64,000 bases of DNA from Cannabis sativa (lineage: Eukaryota; Streptophyta; Magnoliopsida; Rosales; Cannabaceae), in assembly GCF_029168945.1 (NCBI RefSeq), contig NC_083603.1:22072001-22136000 (forward strand). The letters run 5' to 3'. The notes beneath the pieces were generated by a model. That model had not been told where the DNA came from. It saw nothing but the letters and a program-made list of their open reading frames with translations, and did no database searches. Below are positions 1-10,940 of this stretch, piece after piece. Every line of letters starts with the position of its first letter. Position 1 is the first letter of the stretch. The translations under genes and the position numbers were made by a program.

Positions 1-227
1 TGGGGGGTCTGGAAGTTGATCCTCCTTCTCTGAACATTTCCATTTCAGGTAGATCTGCACACACTTAGCAAAGAACTTTGTTGCACAACGAGATGAGACT
101 CGTGGTGGGTTAGTTTTCCAGAAAATTACAGAATAAAGATTGACAGAGAAACTTAAGGATGTGCAGAAAATAGGACAAATCCAAGATCGCAATTTCTTTA
201 CTTGAAAAAGTTAGCTCTGATACCAAT
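1..227 (-). mobile_element. Leader of a minus-strand Copia-type retrotransposon, with primer-binding site
   Basis: This is the internal sequence next to the LTR at 228-951, read on the minus strand. At 213-225 the plus strand reads agctctgatacca, the complement of the TGGTATCAGAGC primer-binding site (initiator tRNA-Met) typical of Copia elements, two bases from the LTR edge. The rest of 1-212 has no long ORF on either strand. The body of the element lies off the left end of the window, so it could be full length or a fragment. Confidence 0.7.
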
Positions 228-951
228 TGAAAGTCCTAATTACTACAAGTTCAAATTGATGATTCTTAACAGAGTAATTCTATGTTATGAACTAGAAATT
301 AAAATCAATGAACACAGAATTTACAAGCTTCCTCTGCATTGGAAACGCATTCCAACCGAGTAGTGCTTGGGTTCCCTTGAACCGGGTACAGTAACTTTCA
401 CTAAACAATCAATTCAATTACCATATCCAGTTCTGATTCTTCAAATCAAACAATGTAATCTAAATTGACTTTTGTACAAAGTTACCTAATGCTTGAACAA
501 CCTCAAGCTTTGAGATCTAAACACATTTAGATCTCAAACACAAGAAACACACAGCTGAACTACCTTCAGCAAAGAATCTGAACTCCCTTCAGATCAAGCA
601 GATTCGAACTCCATCTTCAACCTCAGGAAGATCTCTTGAATTTCAATCTGCACATACAAGAAACAGAAACAGAAAAATGTTGCCCTAGCAGAGCAAGAAT
701 CAAGAAGAAGATTCTAACAGAAGAGAGTTAGTTAGTACAACGGTTCTGACCAAATTTATATACTAAAGATAATAAACCAGACTAACTAACCAACCAAAGA
801 AAGTACAAATTCGGCACAACCTAACAAACTTGCAGAAAGCTGACATGGCACTAAAATGATATTAGTGAAAACAGATGCAACTAACTACAGAACAGATGTT
901 AGAGAAAACAAATACTGAACAAAAGCAATATCTAATTTGCCACACAAAACA
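228..951 (-). mobile_element. 5' LTR of a Copia-type element inserted in gypsy pol
   Basis: On the minus strand the segment starts TGTTTTG and ends GGACTTTCA, giving the TG...CA ends of an LTR, and is followed directly by a Copia-type primer-binding site. A minus-strand TATATAAA (755-762) could be its promoter. The right edge abuts a gypsy RNase H reading frame that starts abruptly at about 957, so this LTR interrupts the gypsy pol gene. The matching target-site copy would lie outside the window. The LTR is about 724 bp and does not resemble the 1.85-kb LTR family found elsewhere here. Confidence 0.7.
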
Positions 952-956
952 TGACA

Positions 957-2849
957 CTTACAGTATTGATGCAAGCCGATCGGGTTATCGCTTATGCCTC
1001 CCGTCAGTTAAAGGATTATGAACAGCGATACCCGACTCATGACCTAGAGTTGGCCGCAGTGGTTTTCGCATTGAAGATTTGGCGGCATTACCTTTACGGG
1101 GAAAAGTGTGAAATCTATACCGACCATAAAAGTCTCAAGTATTTCTTTACTCAGAAGGATTTGAATATGAGACAAAGGCGTTGGTTGGAATTAGTGAAAG
1201 ATTACGACTGTGAGATCCTCTATCATCCCGGAAAGGCCAATGTAGTGGCCGATGCCCTGAGTAGAAAGGGTCCCGGGCAAGTAGCTAGTATGGTTCAGAT
1301 CTCACCTCAGCTAGCAGAGGATATGGTTAGATCCAGCATTGAGTTTGTGGTAGGTCAGCTTCACAACTTAACGCTGCAATCTGATCTGTTGGAAAGAATA
1401 AAAGTCGCTCAGATGACGGATCCAGAGTTAGTGAATATCAGAGATGAGGTGTTGGCTGGTCAAGCCAAGGACTTTTCAGTGTTAGACAGCGGGATGCTTT
1501 TGTATAAAGCTAGGGTTTGTGTTCTGAGTAGTGTGGAACTCAGGAACGAAATCTTTGAGGAGGCTCATTCTACCCCGTATTCTCTGCATCCCGGCACCAC
1601 TAAGATGTACCAAGATCTTAAACCGTACTTCTGGTGGAGCGGTATGAAGAAGAATTTGGTAGAATTTGTATCGAGATGTCTTACTTGTCAGCAGATTAAG
1701 GCTGAACATCAGAGACCAGCAGGGTTGTTGCAGCCTCTAACCCTACCAGAATGGAAGTGGGAAGATATCACGATGGATTTTGTGGTCGGGTTACCTAGGA
1801 CCACGGGTTTGTATGATTCCATCTGGGTAGTGGTGGATCGATTTACGAAATCTGCTCATTTTCTGCCGGTTAGAACAACATTTACAGTGGATCAGTTGGC
1901 AGAGTTGTATGTCAGAGAGATAGTAAGACTTCACGGGGTACCGAAGTCTATAGTTTCGGATAGGGATCTGAAGTTCACCTCCAAATTTTGGCAAAGTTTG
2001 CAACGAGCAATGGGTACAAAGCTGAAATTCAGTATAGCATTCCATCCTCAGACAGATGGTCAGTCCAAAAGGACAATTCAGATATTGGAGGACATGTTGC
2101 GAGCCTGTGTTATGGATTTTGAAGGCTCATGGAATAAGTATCTACCGTTGATAGAATTTTCTTACAACAACAGTTACCAGAGTACGATAGGGATGGCTCC
2201 CTATGAACTGTTATACGGTAGGAAGTGTAGATCTCCCATCCACTGGGATGAGACAGGGGAGAGGAAATACCTAGGTCCAGAGTCAGTGCAGCGGACCAAT
2301 GAGGCAATAGAGAAGATAAAAGCTAGAATGCTTGCCTCACAGAGTAGATAGAAGAGTTACGCAGATCCGAAACGCAGAGATGTTGAGTTCCAAGTAGGGG
2401 ACCATGTGTTTTTACGGGTATCTCCGATGAAGGGGATCAAACGTTTCGGGAAAAGAGGCAAGTTATGCCCTAGATTTACAGGACCTTTCGAGATTCTCGA
2501 GAAGATAGGTCAAGTGGCATACCGGTTAGCATTGCCTCCAGCTTTATCAGCAGTTCACAACGTATTCCATGTCTCGATGTTGAGAAAATACGTTTCAGAT
2601 CCCTCTCATATACTCAGTTATGAGAGCCTTGAGCTGCAGCCAGACATGACTTATGAAGAACAGCCAGTGCAGATCCTGGATAGAAAGGACAAAGTCCTTC
2701 GGAATAAGACCATAGCATTGGTCAAGGTTCTCTGGAGAAACAGCAAGGTGGAGGAAGCCACCTGGGAGCTAGAGTCAGATATGAGAGCTCAATATCCAGA
2801 GTTATTCAGGTTAGATTTCGGGGACGAAATCCTTTTAAGGGGGGAATAG
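957..2849 (+). pseudogene. Ty3/gypsy chromovirus pol, C-terminal part (RNase H, integrase, chromodomain), broken
   Basis: The frame codes for the end of a gypsy polyprotein. RNase H comes first (motifs [23 protein letters not shown]; about residues 10-105 from 951). Next is an HHCC zinc finger (H at residue 205, CLTCQQ near 243-246), then the integrase core with acidic residues at 276 and 337 (VSDRD). A chromodomain-like tail (WRNSKVEEATWELE) ends at 2849, as in the Tekay/Del group. The 5' part of pol and gag are missing, cut by the Copia LTR on the left. Two lesions are clear: the third integrase acidic residue, 36 positions after the second, is lysine (2067-2069), and an in-frame TAG lies at 2349-2351. 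The same frame resumes straight after the stop, so there is no frameshift. No functional protein is expected. Confidence 0.92.
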
Positions 2850-2850
2850 T
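2830..2850 (+). other. Polypurine tract of the gypsy element
   Basis: A purine run (aaggggggaatag) lies between the pol stop codon and the first TG of the 3' LTR at 2851. This is where plus-strand DNA synthesis is primed in LTR retrotransposons. Confidence 0.7.
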
Positions 2851-3974
2851 TGTAAAGACCGCTTAGTTTAATTTGGAAATTAGCAGTTAATCACGTTTAA
2901 TTATGAAATTATTTATAGCTATTTAAATAATTTATTTATACTGTTATTTATTGAATTCTGAGATGCATTTTTATGTCATGTAGTAGTTTGCATAATTTTG
3001 CATTCCGGTGCCCAGTATTTTGGAACTCGGTGTTTGGCTCAGTAGAAATCACAACTTAGTATGTTAGTAGTTTGGGACGGTTTATTAGACATTGGGAATG
3101 TCTGGAATGGCCGGGAATTTAGAATTTTCCAAAAATACCCCTTTAGTGTTATTTATGTTATTTTAGTGTGGAGGGGCAAAATGGTCATTTTTCCCCAATG
3201 ACTTTTTGTCCTTTAGTGAGTTTATTAATTGAAAAATAAATGTTTATTTAATTGTTTGTTGGCTGAAAAGAATCTCTTTTATTTCATTTTACTCTTCAAA
3301 GCCTCATTTTCAACACTTAGAAAAAATTGGAAAAAATTTCAAAGAAAACACTCTCTCTTTTCCTCTCTTTCTCTCTCGGCTGGAAGGGTGTTCCAAGGGC
3401 TGGGATTTTTGATTTTCAAGCTAGCTTCAACCTAAATTCTAGTAATCTCTTGTTGTGGTATGTCTCTCTAGCTTTTTCTCCTTTGTTTCTTGGAAAAAAA
3501 TGATGGAAATGGTATGATGCATGCATGAATTTGTGGCTGTTGTTGCTGTGTTTATATGTTGTTTACAGAAGCTTAATTAGGTCTAAAATGAATGGATTAT
3601 CTAGGTTTTAATGCATGCTTGCTATCTTGTTTAAAGCTATGGTTTTTCTATGCAAAACATATGATTTTTGAAAGAAATGTTTAGGTTCTGTTGCTGTGAT
3701 GTTGTGGATGTTTGTAGTTGTTTCCAGAGGGGCTTAGTTATGCATGTTTAAGTAGATTCAAGCTGGTTTGATTGCATGTTAGCTAGGTTTGCTCAAGTTT
3801 GAGTTTAGAACTCAAAGCTTGAGCTTCAATGGTGATTTTTGATTATGTGCAATCTGGGTAGTTTTGTTGCCTTTGAAATGTTATTTGGGTTATATGGAGT
3901 AGGTCTGGAAGGTTTGAATTGATTTGGAGTTGATTTGAGCAAGTTATGAATTTTTGAGTTTGCTGCCTGCGAGG

Positions 3975-4066
3975 AACCGAAATTCCAGTTGTGCATCCGG
4001 AATTCCGGATGGGGTTCTGAATTTTCCCAGAACCGGAATTCCGGTTGGGCAACCGGTCTACTGGTT
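3975..4066. repeat. Array of four 16-bp palindromes in the gypsy LTR
   Basis: Palindromes or near-palindromes start at 3975 (AACCGAAATTCCAGTT), 3995 (ATCCGGAATTCCGGAT, perfect), 4031 (AACCGGAATTCCGGTT, perfect) and 4051 (AACCGGTCTACTGGTT). Start-to-start spacing is 20, 36 and 20 bp. The same order and spacing recur in the solo LTR at 43177-43268. This may be a binding array for a dimeric protein or a set of structured RNA motifs; the function is unknown. Confidence 0.85.
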
Positions 4067-4402
4067 GGGGAAAATTCTGAAACCCTAGATTTCCTTGGTT
4101 TTGTGTTTTAAGGGGTATTGCCATGCTTTTTATCGATAGGGAAACTTTTAGTTCCTAGTTTAAGTCCCCAGGAAGTGATTTAGCGTGTCACTTATAGTGT
4201 TGTGATTTTTATGGTTTAGGAGCCTGTAATCCGCCGCGCAGATAAGTTCCAGTCAGGTTGACCGGCACACCTGAATTCGGAATCCAGGTAAGATTAGTAC
4301 AACAGTATGCATATGTAGATTACATGTTTAGCGTGCATGTAGGAAACCTGTTAGATTACATTAGTTATGTATGTTGGCTTCGAACCATCCAACCCTGTCA
4401 CA

Positions 4403-4633
4403 TCGGTACAGGCTGAAGTATGACCAGCAGCCGGAGTATGACCGGTTCGACGGATCAGGCTGACACTTAGGTTGGTGGTTCCGTACTATTGACGTATCCC
4501 GTCGGTACAGGCTGGAGTATGACCAGCACCCGGAGTATGACCGGTTCGACCGAGCAGGCGGATACTGTAACACGTCGGTACAGGCTGGAGTATGACCAGC
4601 AGCCGGAGTATGACCGGTTCGACCGATCAGGCT
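4403..4633 (+). repeat. LTR minisatellite, three copies
   Basis: A unit beginning tcggtacaggctg and including two gtatgacc motifs and ccggttcga occurs at about 4403-4464, 4502-4562 and 4574-4633. The first and second copies are separated by unique sequence. The solo LTR of the same family has two copies (about 42686-42842), so the copy number differs between insertions. Confidence 0.85.
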
Positions 4634-4671
4634 GTTACTTGTCAATAGTACCGTCCCTATGAACGTTCAGA

Positions 4672-4733
4672 ACTCAGTACCGTGTTGGACACGGCAGTAG
4701 TGGGACTCAGTATCGTGTTGGACACGACAGTTA
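4672..4733 (+). repeat. 33-bp tandem duplication in the gypsy LTR
   Basis: The unit starting actcagtaccgtgttggaca repeats at 4672 and 4705 with minor changes. The same pair is present in the solo LTR near 42580-42650, so the duplication predates both insertions. Confidence 0.75.
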
Positions 4734-5173
4734 GGGTTATGATCAGGGGTATGGGCGTCTGATCATGATCGGGTTTTATGTATGAATATTATTATGCTTT
4801 TCTTACTGAGTCTGTCGACTCACAGCTCTACGTTTATGTGTAGGTAAAGGCAAGGCTAAAGCTGATGGACTGTGAACGAGCTTATGAAGATTGTACATGT
4901 CGCGACGGTTAGGCCTGGAGCGTACGATCCTCGGGACAGCAAGGCTGATTTTGTAACTACTCGCTAGGCGATATTTATTTTCTATAAACAGTTAACTTTT
5001 GTAAATGATTTTGTAATCGGGATCCCGAGTCTTTTGTAATTATATTTTATAAGTTTAATTAAAAAGCAAAAATTTTAATTAATCACGTTTTCCATAAACC
5101 TCGTTGATTAGCAACGAGCTGCACAGCAAGTTTAAAAATCACGTAATACGCCTATGTTAGTTAGGGTGTTACA

Positions 5174-5291
5174 CATATAATCATGAAATAAGTCATGTGA
5201 ACCATGCAACATTAAATGTTATTTCTGATCTATATTAATAAGTAAATTTGATTATATTGAAATGAGTTTTATTTAGGGCATAAAACCCAAC
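5174..5291 (-). mobile_element. Element 1 3' LTR, split by the gypsy insertion
   Basis: This ends in ataaaacccaaca, the reverse complement of the LTR start TGTTGGGTTTTAT shared by all members of the family. Only 118 bp remain before the gypsy LTR border at 5173. To its right, aactcccacttgc (5292 on) is the complement of the family polypurine tract. Confidence 0.85.
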
Positions 5292-7700
5292 AAACTCCCA
5301 CTTGCACTAATATAAAACAAAATGTGCATTTCAAATAATCTCAACACCTTGATATACAAATCAAGTGTAGTAGTAGTAAACTCCTCGTAATAGGATCTGA
5401 AAGGTTGAATTAACCACAACCTTTCCTCCACCATTACTCTTCCTTTAATCACAAAATCATTGATAATGTGAAATTCCTCTCTATATGTTTACTCTCTTGG
5501 GATACTGGATTCTATATCTTTGGCAAGTACTTTTGGTTAATCAGGAAATTAACACTAGTAGTTTAAGGCAATTTGGAATGATGCCAAAAATGTATAGAAC
5601 TTTCCTTAGACTGAATAAGTACCTTTCCTGCAACCTTAACATTCAGTCCCTCTCTGGTAGACCTAGAGACTTCAGATAGGTTTTTACACTTCTCCAAAAT
5701 CACTATTCCACCCCCAGAGTAATCACCATCTTATCAGAAAGATTTACTAGCACAAAGGCAAATTTCGAAATCTGATATGGTGTAGTCTAAGAGTTTTAAA
5801 CACACCCTTATAGAATAACATATAGTTCCTCTTCTTTATGTTAAGATTTACTTGATTTACTTAGAATAGCTAACAAACCATGGTTAACAGTTCTAGCTTT
5901 TCTTAAGATTTTGATTAGGTCATCCATGAATCTAGTAATGATTTACATTAAGTATACAACCATTACATTCTGAAATTGTATTACCATAGAAGGAATTAGG
6001 CAACGACTAGTAACTAATCATCAACATGCAACTCGAAATTTCTGGGGAGGTAAGTTTGGATATAATTCAAAAATCAATTTAATGATCTTTGAACTGCATA
6101 TCTACTAACTATTTCTCCACCCCTATCAGTTCGCAAGATCTTTAACCACTTACCTTAATGGTTTTAACCATTGCTAGAAATTAATGAAATTTTTCAAACA
6201 TTTCAAATTTCTTGCTAAAAGGTATAATCTAGAGTTATCGTTTTAAGAATACAACAAAAAACTCATATCCACCCCTGAATGTACATCCATCTGCGAATGA
6301 GATGAACTACTTTCAGTGGATATAGGCATATTAACTCTTTGCAGAGATTGATCTTGTCAAATCCACTATGAACAAGATACAAATGCCATAGATTAAAAAA
6401 ATGTGGTAGTGTCTTTTGATGACCTAAGTTTAGTTACATCAAAGAATTCTTAGAATAGTGCAAGTGGATCCTGGCCACAAAATACCTAACTCATATTCCA
6501 TACAGTTTGAATCCATTAATAGAAGACGGATATTAAACCCTTGTGAAGGTGTAACTGTATTGCATCCTGGAATTAGAAATATAAGAACATTTCTGTTTGG
6601 AATCTAAAATTAAAGTCAAAGACTTAAATTTATACCAAATATAATGAGTAATTCTATCTTGGACCACCACTACTAATTTAATTCTAAGTCTTATTTGCCC
6701 ATACAAGTAGGAGATTTCTAAGACTGAGGTTTATATCAATTGGGAATAGAATTTCGGGATTATAATCATATGCGTCATTTAATTTCTTAAGAGAAAATAT
6801 AGAATGACATGAAATAATTTATAGACCATTCATCCAATGATATGTTTTGAAGCTAATTCGAAATGAATAAGCTAAGAGGAATTAGGATAATTTCGTTTAT
6901 AAATAAGAATCCAACGATGCTTCAATTAGCGAATGTCAAAGTAATCTTATTTATACAATCTTCTTGTTTCATATCGTAAAAATACTAGTCTAAGGTGTCA
7001 TCAATTGATGAACAGCTAGATGTCGCATATACAATATTTATCTTTCGAGATCTAACACTATTATGTATGTCTAATGGTGAAAATCCACTAGGGATTTATC
7101 TCATTAGATAAACAAACCAAGTTAGACCAATAATGAAGATTCGAAATTAAACTACAACTTAATAACAGAAAATAACATGGTTCAATATAAATTCATACAA
7201 AATTCAGAAATTATTAAACATATAGCAAGTAGGAATGACTAGTGAAAATACTAAAACATACAATCCTAGATAATTTCCAAGGTTTTCAACAAACTGATAT
7301 CAGTGTCCCATTAAGGCGAGAGTCAAAGCTACCATCCATTGAATAGAGTTGTCAGCTCATCTAAAATGTTAAACATTCTAGTAACCTTTTATTCGATCAA
7401 GATTGGAATTCAGTGTTGTCCCGTTTAGGCGAGAGTCAAGGCAATTCTATCTTATGAGCTTCCACCATTGTTTCATAATTTGCAAGTCAAATATGGTCGC
7501 CACCATTAGGGTGATCCATACCATATAAAACACTTACAAACTACTTATCTTTCGAGATTAAACTGTGCGAAATTGCTAATGAACGTTCCTCCATTAGGGA
7601 GGATTACTCACTAAAACAAACGCGATGTAAAACCAACAATGGAGATCGAATATCTTAATAATAAAGCTCATTATTTAAAGAGAGTTGTATTTTCTTTGAT
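5292..7700 (-). pseudogene. Decayed Copia pol relics in element 1
   Basis: On the minus strand this region aligns by eye with the relics in elements A and B. It has an RNase H-like end (about 5640-5860), an integrase-core relic reading as LRTDRGGE with flanking stops (6114-6142), and upstream blocks shared with the pre-integrase part of A and B. No frame stays open for more than a few dozen codons. The reverse-transcriptase part seen in A (about 44440-45250) is deleted here, with the join near 5860. CTAAT-loop hairpins of the family lie at 7081-7602. Confidence 0.65.
7081..7602 (-). repeat. Set of small hairpins with a shared loop (element 1)
   Basis: The plus strand shows AAATCCACTAGGGATTT (7081-7097), CACCATTAGGGTG (7501-7513) and CCTCCATTAGGGAGG (7588-7602). 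Read on the element strand, these are hairpins with different stems around a CTAAT or CTAGT loop. Two tctcgccta-type motifs (about 7303-7328 and 7417-7440) lie between them. The same set in the same order is found in elements A and B. Confidence 0.7.
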
Positions 7701-10500
7701 TCTCTTTATTTAATCTATTTATTTTAAATATATATTTATTTAATTAAAATTTCTAATTTAGAATGAAAAATTCTAAATATAAATTTTAATTTAATATTTA
7801 TAAAATTTACTTAGATGGATATGAAAATAATATGAATCATTTCCATCTTAGTAATAATTTCCAATAAATATTTAGAAAAATATTCAATTTAAGTTGTTAC
7901 AAAATTAATTTAAATTAATTTACAACTCAAATTTAATTTTCTATAAATATATATTGCATTTTGAAAAATTAAAGTATTCAAGGATACAATTTTCAAAAAT
8001 GCATGTTAAAATAAAAAATTAATCCTGGAAAAATTATTCTAATTTAATGTTGGCCCAAAATTAATTAATAAAATTAATTTACAACAAAAAATATAATTTT
8101 CCTATTTAATTAAATATATTAGAAAAATTTCAAATATTTAAGTATGATGATGAAAATCATCTTAAATATTAATTTTCTATTTAATTAAATACACTAGAAA
8201 AATACTTCAAGCAAAAATATCACCTATCTAGATTTTTCTTTGACTAATTAATTCAATTTCTAATAATATACTTTAATTCATTTTATTTTAAATTAATCAA
8301 TAAATGAAAAATCATTGATTTAACTTGATCCAAAATTAAAATAAATAATTTACAACTTTAATCTATTTTTCAAATAAAATTCGAAATTCCAGCATTTAAG
8401 AAATGCAATTTCGAAATTTGATAAATAAAATAAAAAAAATATATTTTGAAAATTATTTAAATTTAGTTGAAAAAATAAATTTTAACTAAAAATAATTTTC
8501 TATTTAATTAAATGTCATGAAAAAGAAATATTTAAGTATCATGATGAAGATGAACTTAGATATTTAATTTTCAATTTAATTAAATGTATTAAATTCAAGA
8601 AATAAATAATTAAGTGTAGAGAAGGCTTAATTATTAATCTCTAGTTTAATAATAGGAAAAAATATACTTAAAATAAATTGTACCAAAATTAATTATTTAA
8701 ATAATTAATTTCACAATGTATAATATTTTCCTATTTTAATATTAGAAATAATAAGTAGTCTAGACATAACTATCTAGAAAATATCTTATTTGACTAAGTA
8801 TCTTTTCCACAAAATTTGAAAAAATATCTAATTTAAGTTGTATTAGAAAAAATCTAGAACTTAAATATTTTTCAAATTTAAATTTAATTAAATATCAAAA
8901 ATTAAGTTGTAACCACTTAATTTGAAATATTCTATTTTAAGTTAATATTCGAAAAGATATTAACTTAAAAAATATCTAAAATATTCCATTTTAAGTTAAT
9001 ATTCGAAAAGATATTAACTTAAAAAAATATTTAAAGAATCTTAATACCAATGCCTAAAATTCCTCAACTTTATTTTGAAATTTGAAATTCAAAAGATATT
9101 CAGATTTAAGTTGATTAGTTATAGATAACTAAATATCAACTTTAAATAGGAATATTTAATGAAAAATTTAAATTAAGCTTCAGAAAGAATCTAGATGGTT
9201 ATAATTCTATATTTAATTAAATACAAGAAAATACATATAGTTTAGCTTAGAATAAAGAATTCTTTAAACTATAATTTTCTTAAATTAATTTCAAAATAAA
9301 TGAAATTAATTATGTTGCTAATCAATTTTATTAGGTTAAACTAGTTTAATTAACCTAGTACAGTTGTTCAAAAGGCAAATGGGCCTTCACAATTGGGGTG
9401 GTTCATGTGAGGGGGTGCTGGGTTCAGTATGTCGTACCCACTTCTATGGCTCCCAACTCTCACACAAGGCCCAAAAGAGAGGAATTTAACCTTAAAATGA
9501 ACAACTGTTATTAATTGAATAGGCCTAAAAACTAAATGGGCCTAAATAAAATCTATCAAGAACTATGATAATTTATTTAGCAACAACAACCTATATGCAT
9601 CTATAATGAAATTAAACACATAGGCTCACACAGGCACACTTTGGATGGGTCCTATCATGTTGCTAGGTCATACACAGATGAAAGAAGATTGTAAATACAC
9701 ATGTTACAAATTATTTACTTGACCAAGGGAGCCATCAGATCATTAGATCTGGCAAAAAGTAACCATGGCTATTTGCAATCAAGCAATAATAGGTTTTAAA
9801 AAACTTACAAACAAGCTAAAACATATACTCCTGGAACAAGGTTAGCTGGATAGTTGGATATAGGATTTATTTAATTTTAAATAAATAATTTCGAAAAATA
9901 AAATAATTAATTAAATAAAAAATTATTTTTCGAAAATTTTAAAAAAATTTTTAAAAAAATAAAATTCGAAATTAATAAAAAAAAATATATTTAAAATTAA
10001 ACCTACAATTTTGAAAAATTAGGTTTCAACCAACCTAAATATCATTTCAAAATTTGCTAACTACTTTTAAAAATTAAATGTTATTTTATAAATAAAAATT
10101 AAATAAAAAATTAAAAAAGATAAATGAATATCTTTTTCAGATTTTAAATGTAATTTAAATAAATAAAATAACAAAATTTAAAAGTTAGCAAAATATATTA
10201 CATCTATTTAAAATTACATGATTATAGTTATCTTATTTTAAATTTAAATAAGGTCAAATTATTTAAAAAAAATTAATTTAAAAATTTAAAATCTGATCTT
10301 AAATTTAAAAATAAGATAAGATATAATCAAATTTAAAAATAAGATAGATAATTAAGCAAAAAAGATAGATATTTACTATTTTCAAATTCAAATTACACTA
10401 ATATCATGAATTAAAATAAAAAATATTAAATAAATTAATTATGATAATTAGAATTGAATTAGGAATAGTAAATGTATAAATACAGAACTACACAAAAAAT
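7700..10500. other. Very AT-rich non-coding internal region of element 1
   Basis: Almost 3 kb of low-complexity A/T sequence without ORFs. One less AT-rich island near 9360-9490, conserved in all three elements, interrupts it. It is alignable with 37300-40250 (element A) and in part with 47740-50160 (element B), so it belongs to the element rather than the host. Confidence 0.7.
8935..9024. repeat. Two tandem 14-bp-stem hairpins
   Basis: TTTTAAGTTAATAT pairs perfectly with ATATTAACTTAAAA around an 8-base loop (tcgaaaag) at 8935-8970, and again at 8989-9024. The pair is also present in element A (38786-38821 and 38840-38875), with some loop and stem changes in the second copy. It is missing from element B. 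Confidence 0.8.
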
Positions 10501-10540
10501 CGGAAGTTAATTCCATGAAAAAACATGAAAAAACGAAGAA

Positions 10541-10670
10541 AAACGAAAAAAATGCGAGCTGTACGGACAGTATGCCATGAGCGCGCATGGGCTGGCTTGG
10601 GCGTGAAACCTAGGCGGAGGGGCCTGCTAGCAGCCTTTCCGCGCGCGCAGGTGGGATTCAGCTCAACCCC
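10541..10670. other. GC-rich island in the element 1 leader
   Basis: A short stretch with several gcgcgc and cgcgcg runs sits in otherwise A/T-rich leader sequence close to the primer-binding site. Equivalent islands occur in element A (37125-37250) and element B (47400-47660). The open frames over it differ between copies and are not called as genes. Confidence 0.6.
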
Positions 10671-10921
10671 GATTTTTTCGAAACTTCAAAAAATCATAAC
10701 TAATTCAAATTTAATCGAAATTGAGTTCTGTAAAAAAGTAACTTGCGTAATTTTTTCCATACTATCCAATAAAAATAATTCCAGAAACAGATATTCAATT
10801 ATTTTTCACGAAAATTCATAAACATCAATCAATCATCAAATAAAACTCAATACAACATGATACCATCCAAAACATCAAACAATCGTTTTAAAGTCCAAAT
10901 TTCTTGCAAGCAAATCAATTA

Positions 10922-10940
10922 CCATGGCTCTGATACCAGT
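10922..10940 (-). other. Primer-binding site of element 1
   Basis: The plus strand reads ccatggctctgataccagt, the complement of a Copia-type site (TGGTATCAGAGCCATGG) that pairs with initiator tRNA-Met. It directly adjoins the LTR at 10941. Confidence 0.85.

Larger units (their letters stand above)
2851..5173 (+). mobile_element. 3' LTR of the gypsy chromovirus
   Basis: The LTR runs from tgtaaagacc to gtgttaca, about 2,323 bp. A second copy lies in reverse orientation at 42144-44435, which fixes both borders. It contains a CT-rich stretch (3349-3380), four palindromes (3975-4066), a roughly 62-bp repeat in three copies (4403-4633) and a 33-bp tandem repeat (4672-4733). The right border cuts into an LTR of the long-LTR Copia family, and catat at 5174-5178 is the likely target duplication. 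Short ORFs inside it are not conserved in the second copy and are not called as genes. Confidence 0.9.

Noticed and set aside
951..953. ATG as the start of the gypsy RNase H frame
   Set aside because: It lies at the junction with the Copia LTR; the gypsy frame really begins mid-protein at about 957, so this is no true start.
4361..4645. Minus-strand ORF with repeated SYSGCWSYSS-like sequence, also seen at 42671-42883
   Set aside because: It is the translation of the LTR minisatellite; copy number and frame differ between the two LTRs.
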